Shown here one piece after another: positions 8,889-18,149 of a stretch of DNA of 64,000 bases (positions are counted from its first letter, which is position 1; each line of letters opens with the position of its first letter). Source of the stretch: Henriciella sp045287255 (GTDB taxonomy: Bacteria; Pseudomonadota; Alphaproteobacteria; Caulobacterales; Hyphomonadaceae); contig NZ_CP137142.1 in the NCBI RefSeq assembly GCF_045287255.1, forward strand, positions 1,488,001 through 1,552,000, in the 5' to 3' direction. The position numbers and the translations under genes were made by a program. A model generated the notes under the pieces. That model worked only from the letters and a program-made list of their open reading frames with translations. It did no database searches and was not told the DNA's origin.

Positions 8889-8964
8889 TTTTAACAAGAA
8901 GACTGCCCCTCATGACCCCGCATAAGACTGGGGCATGAGGCAGGCAGCATAGTGAGGAAACCCT

Positions 8965-10488
8965 TTGAGCGATACACATGCAGACGCAGCACAAGCTGCG
9001 TCCACCTCAAACACCGTTGAAGGCTATGGCAGCAAAGGCTACCGCGCCTATGTCCTGTTTGCCCTGATTGTTGTTTACACATTCAACTTCATTGACCGTA
9101 CTTTGATTGGCGTTCTCGGCGAACAAATCCGGGAAACATTCGGTCTCTCTGACTTTATGATTGGCATCTTGTCGGGGCTTGCATTTGCAACACTCTACAC
9201 TTTACTCGGCATTCCGTTTGCGATGCTGGCAGAGCGTAAGAACCGAACCACAATCATTGCCATCGCTATGGCCGCATGGAGCGGTATGACCGTGCTGTGC
9301 GGCATGGCGCAGAACACAGCTCAATTTGCCCTTGCACGCATCGGCGTTGGGATTGGTGAAGCCGGGTGCTCACCCCCCTCTCACTCCCTGATCTCTGACT
9401 ATTTCCCTCCGGAGAAACGCGCCTCAGCGCTGGGAATCTTTGCCTTGGGGATCCCGATCGGGTCCATGTTGGCTGCCCTTGGAGGCGCCTATATCGCAAC
9501 ACGTGGCGGCCTGGATTGGCGCGACGCCTTCATCTGGATGGGTTTGCCCGGCATTATCGGGGCCATCATCTTCAAGATGACCGTGAAGGAACCCCCTCGA
9601 GGCTTCTCTGATCCAGGGGGCGCAGCAGCCGCAGCAGCGCGACAAATGCCTTCGCCGTTCAAGGTTTTCAGTGTTGTGCTGAACAAACCAACTTTCTGGC
9701 ATGTCTCTATGGGTGGTGCCATGGCATCGTTTGCCGGTTACGGCATTGGCCAGTTCATCGCTCCGTTCTGGATGCGGGCACACGGGCTGGACCTGATGAC
9801 AGCGGCCCTGATCTATGGCGGCGTTCTTGGCGTCGCTGCGGGGGTCGGAACCTTCGGCTCGGGACTGATCGCGGACCGTGTTCGCAACCGCCACCCAAAC
9901 TCGGACAGCTGGCTCCCAGCACTTGGTATGTCGCTTTGTGTGCCTTTGATGATCTTTGGCTATAATACGCTAAGCTTCTCTTCTGGTGCAGTCGCCATAT
10001 GGCTCGCGGTTCCAGTGCTCGTTGTCGCGGCCGTCCTGCGCTATTCTTATCTTGCGCCTATGTTTGCGGTAACACAGAAACTGGTCGAGCCACGCATGCG
10101 GGCCACGGCAGCCGCTTTGCTGCTCTTCGTCGTCAATATGATTGGCTACGGCCTCGGTCCACCAGCCATCGGCTGGTTCTCTGATCAGGGCACACGCTAT
10201 CAATTGTCCAGCGTTGATGCGCCTGTAACTCAATCTGAGTGCGGTCGTGTTGAGAAGTCCCTATCCGCGACCAGACGTGGAACAGAGAATGCACTTGAAG
10301 GCGCTGAGCTGGAAGCCGCCATGGCAACAAACGAACAGTATTGTAAACCCGCGCGCGCCTTTGGAAACAGACTTGGCGTTTCCATCGGTTCACTCTTCCT
10401 GCTCTGGGCTGCACTCCACTTCCTGTTAATGGGGCGCACGATGCAACGTGACCTCTGGACCGAAGAGGCATCTCCGGCTACCGCCTAG
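8965..10488 (+). CDS. MFS transporter, Spinster-like (second of tandem pair)
   Basis: A 507-residue paralogue of the previous gene. The segments YTFNFIDR, LLGIPFAMLAER and GEAGCSPPSHSLISDYF correspond one to one, and the last external loop again holds two cysteines (SECGR and QYCKPA) but is longer by about 20 residues. The start is a TTG at 8965, supported by GTGAGGA six bases upstream and by the matching N-terminal MSDT of the first copy. It probably arose by tandem duplication. thrB begins three bases after its stop codon, so the two may be co-transcribed. Confidence 0.92.
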   Translation: MSDTHADAAQAASTSNTVEGYGSKGYRAYVLFALIVVYTFNFIDRTLIGVLGEQIRETFGLSDFMIGILSGLAFATLYTLLGIPFAMLAERKNRTTIIAIAMAAWSGMTVLCGMAQNTAQFALARIGVGIGEAGCSPPSHSLISDYFPPEKRASALGIFALGIPIGSMLAALGGAYIATRGGLDWRDAFIWMGLPGIIGAIIFKMTVKEPPRGFSDPGGAAAAAARQMPSPFKVFSVVLNKPTFWHVSMGGAMASFAGYGIGQFIAPFWMRAHGLDLMTAALIYGGVLGVAAGVGTFGSGLIADRVRNRHPNSDSWLPALGMSLCVPLMIFGYNTLSFSSGAVAIWLAVPVLVVAAVLRYSYLAPMFAVTQKLVEPRMRATAAALLLFVVNMIGYGLGPPAIGWFSDQGTRYQLSSVDAPVTQSECGRVEKSLSATRRGTENALEGAELEAAMATNEQYCKPARAFGNRLGVSIGSLFLLWAALHFLLMGRTMQRDLWTEEASPATA

Positions 10489-10491
10489 TTT

Positions 10492-11460
10492 ATGGCTGTA
10501 TACACCACTGTCACAGATGACGACCTCAACCAGTTCCTCGCCGAATATGATATCGGCGAGGCTACGGCGTTCAAAGGCATCGCTGAAGGCGTTGAGAACT
10601 CGAACTATTACCTGGAAACCACGACCGGGCGCTTTATCCTAACCCTGTTCGAAAAGCGGGCCGATCCAGCGGACCTCCCCTACTTCATCGCCCTGAAGCA
10701 GCATCTAGCAGCGAACGACTTTCCATGTCCGCTCCCCGTCGCGGCGCGTGATGGTGAAAGCCTACGGACACTTGCCGGACGGCCAGCGGTTATCGTGACA
10801 TTCCTGACGGGACTATCACCCAGAATGCCCAATGCGCGGCAATGCTGGGAACTGGGCGCGGGGCTTGCGCGTCTGCATATGACAGCCGCTGATTTCCCGA
10901 TGACGCGACCCAATGCGCTTGGCCCGGAAAGCTGGCCCGAACTCTGGGCAGGCCGCGAGAATGAAGCAGACGCTTTGCAGAGCGGTCTCAGCGCCTTTGT
11001 TGCGCGAGACTTGCAAACCCTGAGCAACGCACAGGAGCTGTGGAGTAGTCTGCCCAATGGCACGGTTCATGCCGACCTGTTCCCAGACAATGCTTTCTTC
11101 CTCGGAGATAGCTTCAGCGGTGCGATCGACTTCTATTTCGCATGCACCGATGCGCTTGCTTATGATCTGGCCATTTGCCTCAATGCCTGGGCGTTCGAAG
11201 CGGATGGCGCATTCAATTTCTCAAAAGGCGCAAATCTCATTTCGGGTTATGAATCCATTCGTCCGCTGCAGGATGATGAGAAGAACGCATTCCCAAGCCT
11301 TTGCCTTGGCGCGGCCATGCGGTTCTTTCTGACCCGTTTGGTTGACTGGACTGACACCCCGGCAGATGCATTGGTTAAACCCAAGAATCCTTTGGATTAT
11401 GCCGCGCGCTTACGCTTTCACAGAACCGCAACCAGCATTTCAGACTATGGCGCAAAATAG
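10492..11460 (+). CDS. thrB: Homoserine kinase (ThrB, aminoglycoside-phosphotransferase fold)
   Basis: A 322-residue cytoplasmic kinase that phosphorylates homoserine, the committed step to threonine. It is the choline-kinase-like ThrB of alphaproteobacteria and pseudomonads, not the GHMP type of E. coli. GVENSNYYLET near residue 33, the catalytic HADLFPDNAFF loop and IDFYFACTDALAYDLA are diagnostic. The start ATG lies three bases after the MFS stop. Its last 16 bases overlap the convergent pseudouridine synthase gene. No other threonine genes are nearby. Confidence 0.95.
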   Translation: MAVYTTVTDDDLNQFLAEYDIGEATAFKGIAEGVENSNYYLETTTGRFILTLFEKRADPADLPYFIALKQHLAANDFPCPLPVAARDGESLRTLAGRPAVIVTFLTGLSPRMPNARQCWELGAGLARLHMTAADFPMTRPNALGPESWPELWAGRENEADALQSGLSAFVARDLQTLSNAQELWSSLPNGTVHADLFPDNAFFLGDSFSGAIDFYFACTDALAYDLAICLNAWAFEADGAFNFSKGANLISGYESIRPLQDDEKNAFPSLCLGAAMRFFLTRLVDWTDTPADALVKPKNPLDYAARLRFHRTATSISDYGAK

Positions 11461-12155
11461 GTAAGGCCGTAGTGCGCACAGAGGCTCTTAAAGTCCTCTC
11501 CTGGTAATGCCTCATGCTCTCTGGATACACCTTGGGTATCCATGAAGTTTAGTCGCAAAGCATGAAGCATGAGGCGCGGCGCGACAGGACCACAATAGAG
11601 ATTATCACCAAGCAGCGGCGTGCCTATATGCGCAAGGTGTGCGCGAATTTGGTGCATCCGGCCTGTAACCGGCCTCACCTCCAGCAGAGCATATCCATCA
11701 GTTCGGTCGAGCTGCTTCCAATGAGTTATTGCAGGGCGCCCTTGCCCACTCACTTCCGCTTTAGGCGGACGCTTCTCGCGCGACTTCAATGGCGCATCAA
11801 TTGTCCCGTTCTCATCGCACCCCTTAGCGCACCTGACGACCGCCAGATATGTTTTCTTAACGCGCCGCTCGGCAAACTGGCTTGAGAGATACACAGCAAC
11901 AGGATGTGTTTTTGCCGCGATCACAAGACCAGAGGTGCCCGTGTCGATGCGATGAACCAGGCGTGGTCGCTTGCCATTCGAACGCGCGAAAGCCCACAGC
12001 AAATGATCGAGATTACGGCCTCGATTGCCACGCGTCTGAACCGGGAAACCAGAAGGCTTATTGAAAACCAGATACTCAGGATCCTCATGGATCAAGAGCT
12101 TTCGGATATAAGCCTGATCGGCATCCTGCAGCTTTGGAATGGGGCGGTTTCGCAT
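11445..12155 (-). CDS. RluA family RNA pseudouridine synthase
   Basis: A 236-residue enzyme that isomerises uridine to pseudouridine in rRNA or tRNA. The catalytic aspartate is in HRIDTGTSGL (family consensus HRLDxxTSG), followed by KKTYLAVV, VRPVTGRMHQIRAHLAHIG and LLGDNLY. There is no S4 domain, and the N-terminus is short, which fits the RluA/RluC single-domain subgroup. The target position cannot be assigned. The ATG at 12155 has GCGGGA upstream. The 3' end overlaps thrB by 16 bases on the opposite strand. Confidence 0.92.
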   Translation of the reverse strand: MRNRPIPKLQDADQAYIRKLLIHEDPEYLVFNKPSGFPVQTRGNRGRNLDHLLWAFARSNGKRPRLVHRIDTGTSGLVIAAKTHPVAVYLSSQFAERRVKKTYLAVVRCAKGCDENGTIDAPLKSREKRPPKAEVSGQGRPAITHWKQLDRTDGYALLEVRPVTGRMHQIRAHLAHIGTPLLGDNLYCGPVAPRLMLHALRLNFMDTQGVSREHEALPGEDFKSLCAHYGLTYFAP

Positions 12156-12189
12156 ACCAAGTCCCGCTCTTGAGGTTCATGGGTCAAAC

Positions 12190-12223
12190 AAAGAAAAATG
12201 GCGGACCCGAGGGTCCGCCATTT
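12190..12223 (-). terminator. Rho-independent terminator of the TonB receptor gene
   Basis: Perfect 13-base arms AAATGGCGGACCC (12196-12208) and GGGTCCGCCATTT (12211-12223), separated by GA. Read on the minus strand the stem is followed by TTTTTCTT. It starts 22 bases after the TonB receptor stop codon. On the plus strand no long T-run follows, so the minus strand is the working direction. Confidence 0.9.
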
Positions 12224-12245
12224 CGATTTCGATCAGGTAAAAATC

Positions 12246-15218
12246 CTAGAAACGGACTTTCGCGCTGACATAGGCTGTACGACCAAAGACGTCGTATGTA
12301 CCTGGGTATGTATTCGCCTGCTCGGCAATGCTGTCTGGAAGAATTTGTGGCTCTTCGTCCAGCAGGTTATCGATACCACCGCTGATGCGGAGGTTGTCGT
12401 TAACGTCCCAAGCACCGTTGATGTTGAAGTAGCTTGTCGCATCAATGGTTGTGCCTGAGCCACCATCGTCTTCAGCTTCACCGATATACTCCCAACGCAG
12501 CTGGGCTTGGAATGGGCCGTTCGCCCAGCCGAATGTTGCGTTGTGCTTGTACTCTGGGATTGGGTCATCACAGAAGTTACCGAAGAAGCCAGCACAATCC
12601 TGGACGTCAGACGCTGCAGACGCTTGGAAGTCCCACTTATCCAGCAACAGAGCGGCATAAGTCACTGTGAAGTCACCTGGGACAGCATCTACATCGAAGC
12701 CATAATTGGCAGAGATGTCGATACCAGATGTTTCAAGGAAACCAGAGTTCGCATTTGGCAGAAGCGGTAGAGCTTCACCGTTAGACTGACGGTTCAGAGC
12801 GATACAGAATGGGTTGTTTGGATCCTGGCTCGGGTTGAACGCCGCACCATAACACTGATCCAGAACCCCTTGTGCACCACCACCGAAGGAAGTGATGTAG
12901 TCCTCAATCTCAATTGTGTAGTAGTCTACAGCAATTGTCAGACCATCAATGAAGTATGGTTCCCATACTGCACCAACAGTCAGGGTTTCAGCTTCTTCCT
13001 GAGCCAGGTCAGGGTTCACACCGTTAAACAGAGACTCAATTTGTGAGTTACGCTGTTGGTAGAACGCTGGGTTTGCTGGGTCGCCTTCTGGTGTATCACC
13101 AATCAGGTTCGCAGGAACGCCGGTTGCCGCACAAAGTGTGGCGATGCCGTTAGCAACAGGACGGTTCGTTGTAGAACATGGGTCCTGAGCACCCGGGAAG
13201 CCGTTGCTCTGTGGAGAGAACAGTTCTGCAACGTTTGGTGCACGAACCGCAGTGTTGAAGAGCGTACGGAAACGTAGACCTTCAACAGGAGCCCACTCAC
13301 CACCAACCTTATAGGCTTCAGTCTGACCAACTGTTGAGTAGTCAGAAACCCGGATCGCACCTTCAACCGCAAGAATTTCAGCAAATGGAACATCTGCCAG
13401 AATTGGTGCGTAGAATTCGGCAAAGACATCATAGACGTCGAAGCCACCAGAAACTGGAGGTGCAGCGTTAAAGCCGAGGATATTACCTTGAGCGAGCGCG
13501 TCAGATGGACGGAAGTCGAAAGTCTCTTCACGATACTCACCACCGAAGGCCCAACCGATTGGACCACCTGGAAGTTCGATCAGACCAGATGTGTCCCCGG
13601 CCAGAGACGCACCGAACACAGTCTGGTTGTACTCAGACTTCGCATTAATGCGGTTACGGACGAAGTTTGCAGCCTCAGCACTGATATTGCCCTGACCAAA
13701 GAGGTTCAGAGGCGCACAGCCATTAGAAGTGTCAACACAAACCGCGTTGCCGTTTGCATCTGCAGTAACGTTTACAGCCTGTAGGAAGCGATCAAGAGAG
13801 ATATCGCCTTCAAGGTCGTTATTGTTTTGCGTACGGCCCTTCTGGAAGTACACATCGTAGTCATAACGGTCAGCGATCAGACCTTGCAGACCAACCTGGA
13901 ACTGGAATGCGAAACGGTCATCGTTAGAAATACGACCGCCTGTTTCTTCCATACGACGACCGATGAAGGTAGTCGCAGAACCGTCACCATCGGTATCAAG
14001 CTGGGCAAGAGCCGCTCTGGCTTGATCGCTCAGGAATGGGTTATCAACCTGAGTTGTGATCGATGTAAACGCTGGTGTTGGCGCGAGCTGTTGTGGAACC
14101 TGGTTAAAGGAGCCTGTGAAACGACCGTAGACTTCCATGTCATCGGTAATTTCGTAGCGTGCGATTGTTGTTGTCGCAAAGCGCTCTTGTGGCAGCTGCA
14201 GGTAGTTAACCGGCGCATAGTTGTAGCGGTCAGAGTTTGCACCACTGTCAATCCATGGGCGGAAGCCATCTGGACCAGCAAAGATACCTTGGCCACCACA
14301 GAACTCATCACCAGAAGTGAACGGTGTCAGTGGGTTGCCATTATCATCCATGGTTGCAAGTGAACCATCAGTATCAACGATGCTTGTGCCTTCAACGCCA
14401 CAAGAAATACCTGCTGGGTCAGTTGGGTTCAGAACTGGCGAAACACCGAGTGCTGTGAAGTCAAAAGTGTCAAATGTGTGACCATCCGGAACACCAGAAG
14501 AACCACCACCACCTGGGATGATCGCAGCAAAGTCACGCTGAGACGCAAACACGTCTTCACGATCTGTGAAGGAGAAGTTTGTGGTTACGTTACCGCGGCC
14601 ATTGTCAAAGTTCGCACCGATTGTGAAATCAGCAGACCAGAACTGGGCATCGCCATACTCAACAGTTGACTCATAACCAAGGTTTGCTTCGAAACCCTCA
14701 AAGTCATCTTTAAGGATGAAGTTCACAACACCTGCGATCGCATCAGAACCGTAAACCGCTGAAGCACCACCGGTGATAACTTCAACACGCTCAATCATCG
14801 CTGGCGGGATAGTGTTCAGGTCAACAACACCGTCTGAACGGGCTGGAACCATACGGCGGCCATCAACCAGAACGAGCGTACGCGCTGAACCTAGACCACG
14901 AAGGTTGGCTGTCGCTGTACCGTCACCTGGGTTGTTCGACGTACGGTCAAAACCAGGAATAGCCTGTGGAAGGCTGTTCAGAACATCTTCGGTGTTAACT
15001 GAACCTGTCAGCTCAAATGTTTCAGCATCGACCGTGGCGATCGGGCTGTTGGACACAAAGTCCTGCTTAGCAATACGTGAACCAGTAACAAGCACTGTTT
15101 CCTGTACCGCTTCCGCCTCATCTTCTTGTGCAACAGCTGGTGCTGCTACGACCGCCATCGCTGCGCCTGCAAAAACAGACGAAGCGAGAAGGCGATTTCT
15201 GAATGTCTTCCCGTTCAC
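12246..15218 (-). CDS. TonB-dependent outer membrane receptor
   Basis: A 990-residue outer-membrane beta-barrel that takes up a large or scarce nutrient using energy from TonB-ExbBD. The signal peptide ends near residue 30 (AVAQ), followed by a TonB box region ETVLVTGSRI, the plug domain with NLRGLGSARTLVLVDGRR and GGASAVYGSDAIAGVVNF, a long barrel and a C-terminal phenylalanine (KVRF). This subfamily is expanded in Caulobacterales, Hyphomonadales and sphingomonads. The start is GTG at 15218 with GGAGG eight bases upstream. The ligand is unknown, and no dedicated transporter is adjacent. It has its own terminator and a leader of about 180 bases, so it is probably transcribed alone. Confidence 0.95.
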   Translation of the reverse strand: MNGKTFRNRLLASSVFAGAAMAVVAAPAVAQEDEAEAVQETVLVTGSRIAKQDFVSNSPIATVDAETFELTGSVNTEDVLNSLPQAIPGFDRTSNNPGDGTATANLRGLGSARTLVLVDGRRMVPARSDGVVDLNTIPPAMIERVEVITGGASAVYGSDAIAGVVNFILKDDFEGFEANLGYESTVEYGDAQFWSADFTIGANFDNGRGNVTTNFSFTDREDVFASQRDFAAIIPGGGGSSGVPDGHTFDTFDFTALGVSPVLNPTDPAGISCGVEGTSIVDTDGSLATMDDNGNPLTPFTSGDEFCGGQGIFAGPDGFRPWIDSGANSDRYNYAPVNYLQLPQERFATTTIARYEITDDMEVYGRFTGSFNQVPQQLAPTPAFTSITTQVDNPFLSDQARAALAQLDTDGDGSATTFIGRRMEETGGRISNDDRFAFQFQVGLQGLIADRYDYDVYFQKGRTQNNNDLEGDISLDRFLQAVNVTADANGNAVCVDTSNGCAPLNLFGQGNISAEAANFVRNRINAKSEYNQTVFGASLAGDTSGLIELPGGPIGWAFGGEYREETFDFRPSDALAQGNILGFNAAPPVSGGFDVYDVFAEFYAPILADVPFAEILAVEGAIRVSDYSTVGQTEAYKVGGEWAPVEGLRFRTLFNTAVRAPNVAELFSPQSNGFPGAQDPCSTTNRPVANGIATLCAATGVPANLIGDTPEGDPANPAFYQQRNSQIESLFNGVNPDLAQEEAETLTVGAVWEPYFIDGLTIAVDYYTIEIEDYITSFGGGAQGVLDQCYGAAFNPSQDPNNPFCIALNRQSNGEALPLLPNANSGFLETSGIDISANYGFDVDAVPGDFTVTYAALLLDKWDFQASAASDVQDCAGFFGNFCDDPIPEYKHNATFGWANGPFQAQLRWEYIGEAEDDGGSGTTIDATSYFNINGAWDVNDNLRISGGIDNLLDEEPQILPDSIAEQANTYPGTYDVFGRTAYVSAKVRF

Positions 15219-15401
15219 TATGGAACCTCCGATTATTTAAAATACTGAGCGCACAACGCACCCGCCCGGACCCCAAATTCCGGGATGTGCCTAGCTATTG
15301 CAGCATCATAAAGTGGGTCAATGTTACGGGGACGGCCCAAGACAAGTTTGTGACAAGAGTGTGGCGAAAGTGTCTCACTCTTATGAATCACGAACGGCCG
15401 A
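15219..15401. other. Intergenic region upstream of the TonB receptor gene
   Basis: This 183-base gap lies between the DUF3667 gene and the TonB receptor, both on the minus strand, and should hold the receptor promoter. The clearest structure is a dyad, AAGAGTG (15355-15361) and CACTCTT (15376-15382) with a 14-base centre. No T-run follows on either strand, so it is more likely an operator or chance repeat than a terminator. I could not pick a convincing -35/-10 pair. Confidence 0.35.
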
Positions 15402-16385
15402 TTACATCTCGATTGCGCTTAAAACCGTTGCGATCACGGTCGCGATAAAGACCAAAACGACCCAGGAGAAGAGCAAGGAAATGGTCCGCCAGCTTGCCAT
15501 CAACACCCCTGTAGAGCCCGTCACCATGAGACTGCGGCACACATAGACAGGAATGGCGACCCCATAGGCGAGCCCCAACCAACCACCCCCCAAAGGCAAC
15601 AAAAGCAAAAACAGCGTTGCGGTTATGTAGAGCCATGAATGCAAATGCAGGGCATGGATCGCATGATCATAGATATAAAGCTTGCGGCGCCAGAAATGCA
15701 GAATCGCCAATGAGAGAATCGTCATCGGCACCAAGAGTAAACTCAGACGTGGCGCCCACTTCTCCAGACCCGCTAGAAACAAGCGCGGGTCATCGACAAT
15801 ATCAAAAGCCTGCTCTGCAATAGCATCCGCTTCCGGGGGCAAGGTTCCCCCATCTGCCAGCGCCTCTTTTGCAGCCACCCGATCAACATCGCCATTACCA
15901 TCAAAGATTTGCTCGAGACCGCCCTGCTGTGCCGGATCGGCCGTCATATCGGCATCGGAGGTATTGGCCTCTTGTTCCTCTGATGAGGGCAAAGCCAGAT
16001 TATCGATCCACCCCGCATTCCCGACGAAGGCAAATACACTGAAGAAGAAGAGTAAACTGGCGAGCAAGAAGAGCCGAAATGGCGGCACATACCGGGCACG
16101 CGCACCAGCAGTGTAACGCTGCGTTAAGCGCCCCGGGCGAAACAACAGCAAAGGCATGGTTCTTGAGAGGCGGCCGTCAAGCGCTAGCGTATCACCCAGT
16201 GTCTCCCCAATGAGAGACCAGATCGGGCGATGAAAACTTGCGGCGAGTTGTCCACAATTGCCGCAATAGCGTTGCTCAACAAGCACACCACAGTTTCGGC
16301 AAGGCTGGCCAGAAAGATCTGCTTTCTGACCAGCGCTTAGGCCCCCGACGGCCAAACCTGCCGCCGTTTCGAGTTCTCCTGACAT
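15402..16385 (-). CDS. DUF3667 family zinc-ribbon membrane protein
   Basis: A 327-residue protein. Near residues 29-46 there is a zinc ribbon, CRNCG...YCGNCGQ, followed by a helix region with GDTLALDGRLSRTMPLLL and RPGRLTQRY, the hallmark of DUF3667. A hydrophobic segment follows at about residues 103-122 (LFLLASLLFFFSVF), then an acidic linker of about 80 residues and three or four more membrane segments to the C-terminus. Function is unknown. The ATG at 16385 has GAGGGAGGGG upstream. It sits 28 bases after the oligopeptide-binding protein gene, so the two are probably co-transcribed. Confidence 0.85.
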   Translation of the reverse strand: MSGELETAAGLAVGGLSAGQKADLSGQPCRNCGVLVEQRYCGNCGQLAASFHRPIWSLIGETLGDTLALDGRLSRTMPLLLFRPGRLTQRYTAGARARYVPPFRLFLLASLLFFFSVFAFVGNAGWIDNLALPSSEEQEANTSDADMTADPAQQGGLEQIFDGNGDVDRVAAKEALADGGTLPPEADAIAEQAFDIVDDPRLFLAGLEKWAPRLSLLLVPMTILSLAILHFWRRKLYIYDHAIHALHLHSWLYITATLFLLLLPLGGGWLGLAYGVAIPVYVCRSLMVTGSTGVLMASWRTISLLFSWVVLVFIATVIATVLSAIEM

Positions 16386-16413
16386 GGTGCCCCTCCCTCA
16401 AGGGCCAGTTCGT

Positions 16414-18042
16414 TTATTCCGCTTTTGCAGCAGCAATATCCGGACGACAAAGCCAACGTGAGCGGTGGTTATCTTCCGCATTCTCAGCCCAACCAGTCAG
16501 CCGTGGATCAACCAAATTCTTGGTGACCTGGAACCACATCGGTGTCACCGGTGTCTCTTCCAGCATAATGGCTTCAGCTTGAGCGAACAGTGCCGCGCGT
16601 TTCTCCAGATCACGCTCCTGACCCGCCTGCGCCAGCAGGGCGTCATACTCAGCGTTGGCATAGTTGCCGTAATTCTGCTGCCCCGTCGCAGAATCCAGCA
16701 GATACAGGAAGTTCAGTGGGTCATTGTAGTCGGCAAGCCACGCCCCGTCAGAAACCTCAAAATTCGATTGGCGCAAGCGGCTGTAGAGCACCTTTGTATC
16801 CTGCAACAAGATTTCCGCATTCACCCATGGAGCAATCTCATTCCAGTTGGCTTGCGCCACAGGGGCAGCCTTCGGATTGTCGTCGGTGGAGCGATAAATA
16901 TACTCAAAATTCAAAGGGTTATCTGGACCGAAACCGGCATCTTCCAGCAGGCGTCGCGCCTCCACCAAACGTTCGCGGCGATCCATAGTCTTCCAGCTCA
17001 CTTCTGGACGTTCAGTTTCATAATTGTTGATGCCCGGGGGAACGAAACTATACGCTGGAACAAAGCCAGGGGTCAGAACCTGCTCGACGAGGAACTCTCG
17101 ATCCAGCGCCATAGCCAAAGCCTGACGCACACGCACATCGTCAAACGGCTCCTGAGAGGAGTTGAAGCTCCAATACGTTGTCAGAAGTGCTGGTGTCGTG
17201 CGCGCCCATCCTGGCAGTCTTTGATCAAGCTCAGCCTTACGACCGCCATCAAAAGCATTGTTGATATCGAGCTCGCCCGCCTCAATCCGGCGCTCAACCG
17301 CAGACAAGTCAGACAGCTCGAAGTAAGCCACGCGCTCGAAGCACAGCGTGTCCGCCTCAAAGAAGTTTGGATTCTTGTCGGCGACAATCTGATCGCCCGT
17401 GACCCAGTAAACCAGTTTGTAGGGTCCGTTGACCTCAATATTCTCGGGTTGGACCCATGCCTCGCCGTACTGCTCGACGATATGTTGGGGCACGGGGAAT
17501 GTCGTATAGTGCGTAAGCAGACCAAGCAGGTATGGTGCGGGTTTCATCAGCGTGATTTCAAGCGTATAATCATCAATCGCACGCACACCGAGTTCTTCAG
17601 GGGGCAGCGTTTGATTGTTCACAGCCTCAGCGTTCTTGATGACGTACAACAAGGATGAGTACTGCGAGGCAACCGCCGGGTCTTGGATACGGCGCAGCGC
17701 AAACACAAAGTCATGAGCCGTCAGGGGCACACCGTCAGACCATTCTGTTTCTTTCAACTTGAATGTCCAGGTCAGGCCATCTTCGCTAATCTCCCAGCTG
17801 TCCGCGACGGCGGGAATCACCTGTCCATCGGCCGTATGCTGCATCAACCCCAGGAACATGTCGCCAATAATGATGTTTTCCCAAGCAGCCGAAGACCGAT
17901 GCGGGTCAAGCGTGTCGACTTGCGCTGAAATACCACGTCGCAGTGTCGGGACATCCTCCTCCCCGGATTGTCCACCACCGCAAGAAGCAACAGCGAGAGT
18001 TAAAGCAAGGGCAGTGCCCGCGAACAGGGTTTTAAGGCTCAT
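16414..18042 (-). CDS. Oligopeptide ABC transporter substrate-binding lipoprotein (OppA-like)
   Basis: A 542-residue extracytoplasmic solute-binding protein of family 5 (SBP_bac_5), which captures oligopeptides for an ABC importer. The ATG at 18042 gives a lipoprotein signal ending VASC, with GGAG upstream; the longer frame to 18084 has no role. Family features are DTLDPHRSS near the N-terminus, GLTWTFKLKE..WSDGVPLTAHDFVFALRR and a C-terminal MWFQVTKNL. No permease or ATPase genes are adjacent, so it must work with components encoded elsewhere or have a different role such as murein peptide recycling. Confidence 0.9.
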   Translation of the reverse strand: MSLKTLFAGTALALTLAVASCGGGQSGEEDVPTLRRGISAQVDTLDPHRSSAAWENIIIGDMFLGLMQHTADGQVIPAVADSWEISEDGLTWTFKLKETEWSDGVPLTAHDFVFALRRIQDPAVASQYSSLLYVIKNAEAVNNQTLPPEELGVRAIDDYTLEITLMKPAPYLLGLLTHYTTFPVPQHIVEQYGEAWVQPENIEVNGPYKLVYWVTGDQIVADKNPNFFEADTLCFERVAYFELSDLSAVERRIEAGELDINNAFDGGRKAELDQRLPGWARTTPALLTTYWSFNSSQEPFDDVRVRQALAMALDREFLVEQVLTPGFVPAYSFVPPGINNYETERPEVSWKTMDRRERLVEARRLLEDAGFGPDNPLNFEYIYRSTDDNPKAAPVAQANWNEIAPWVNAEILLQDTKVLYSRLRQSNFEVSDGAWLADYNDPLNFLYLLDSATGQQNYGNYANAEYDALLAQAGQERDLEKRAALFAQAEAIMLEETPVTPMWFQVTKNLVDPRLTGWAENAEDNHRSRWLCRPDIAAAKAE

Positions 18043-18149
18043 GAATGTGTCTCCGGTCTTTCTTTGGGCCAGATAGTCTGCCACATTTACTCAGATTAAT
18101 GTGGCTTTGCCTAGCTCATCTGTGCCATACATGACCGGAGTCAAAACCC

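Noticed and set aside
12507..14669. Long open frames on the plus strand inside the TonB receptor gene
   Set aside because: They have no ribosome sites or family motifs and are the mirror of a 990-codon gene with clear signal, plug and barrel features.
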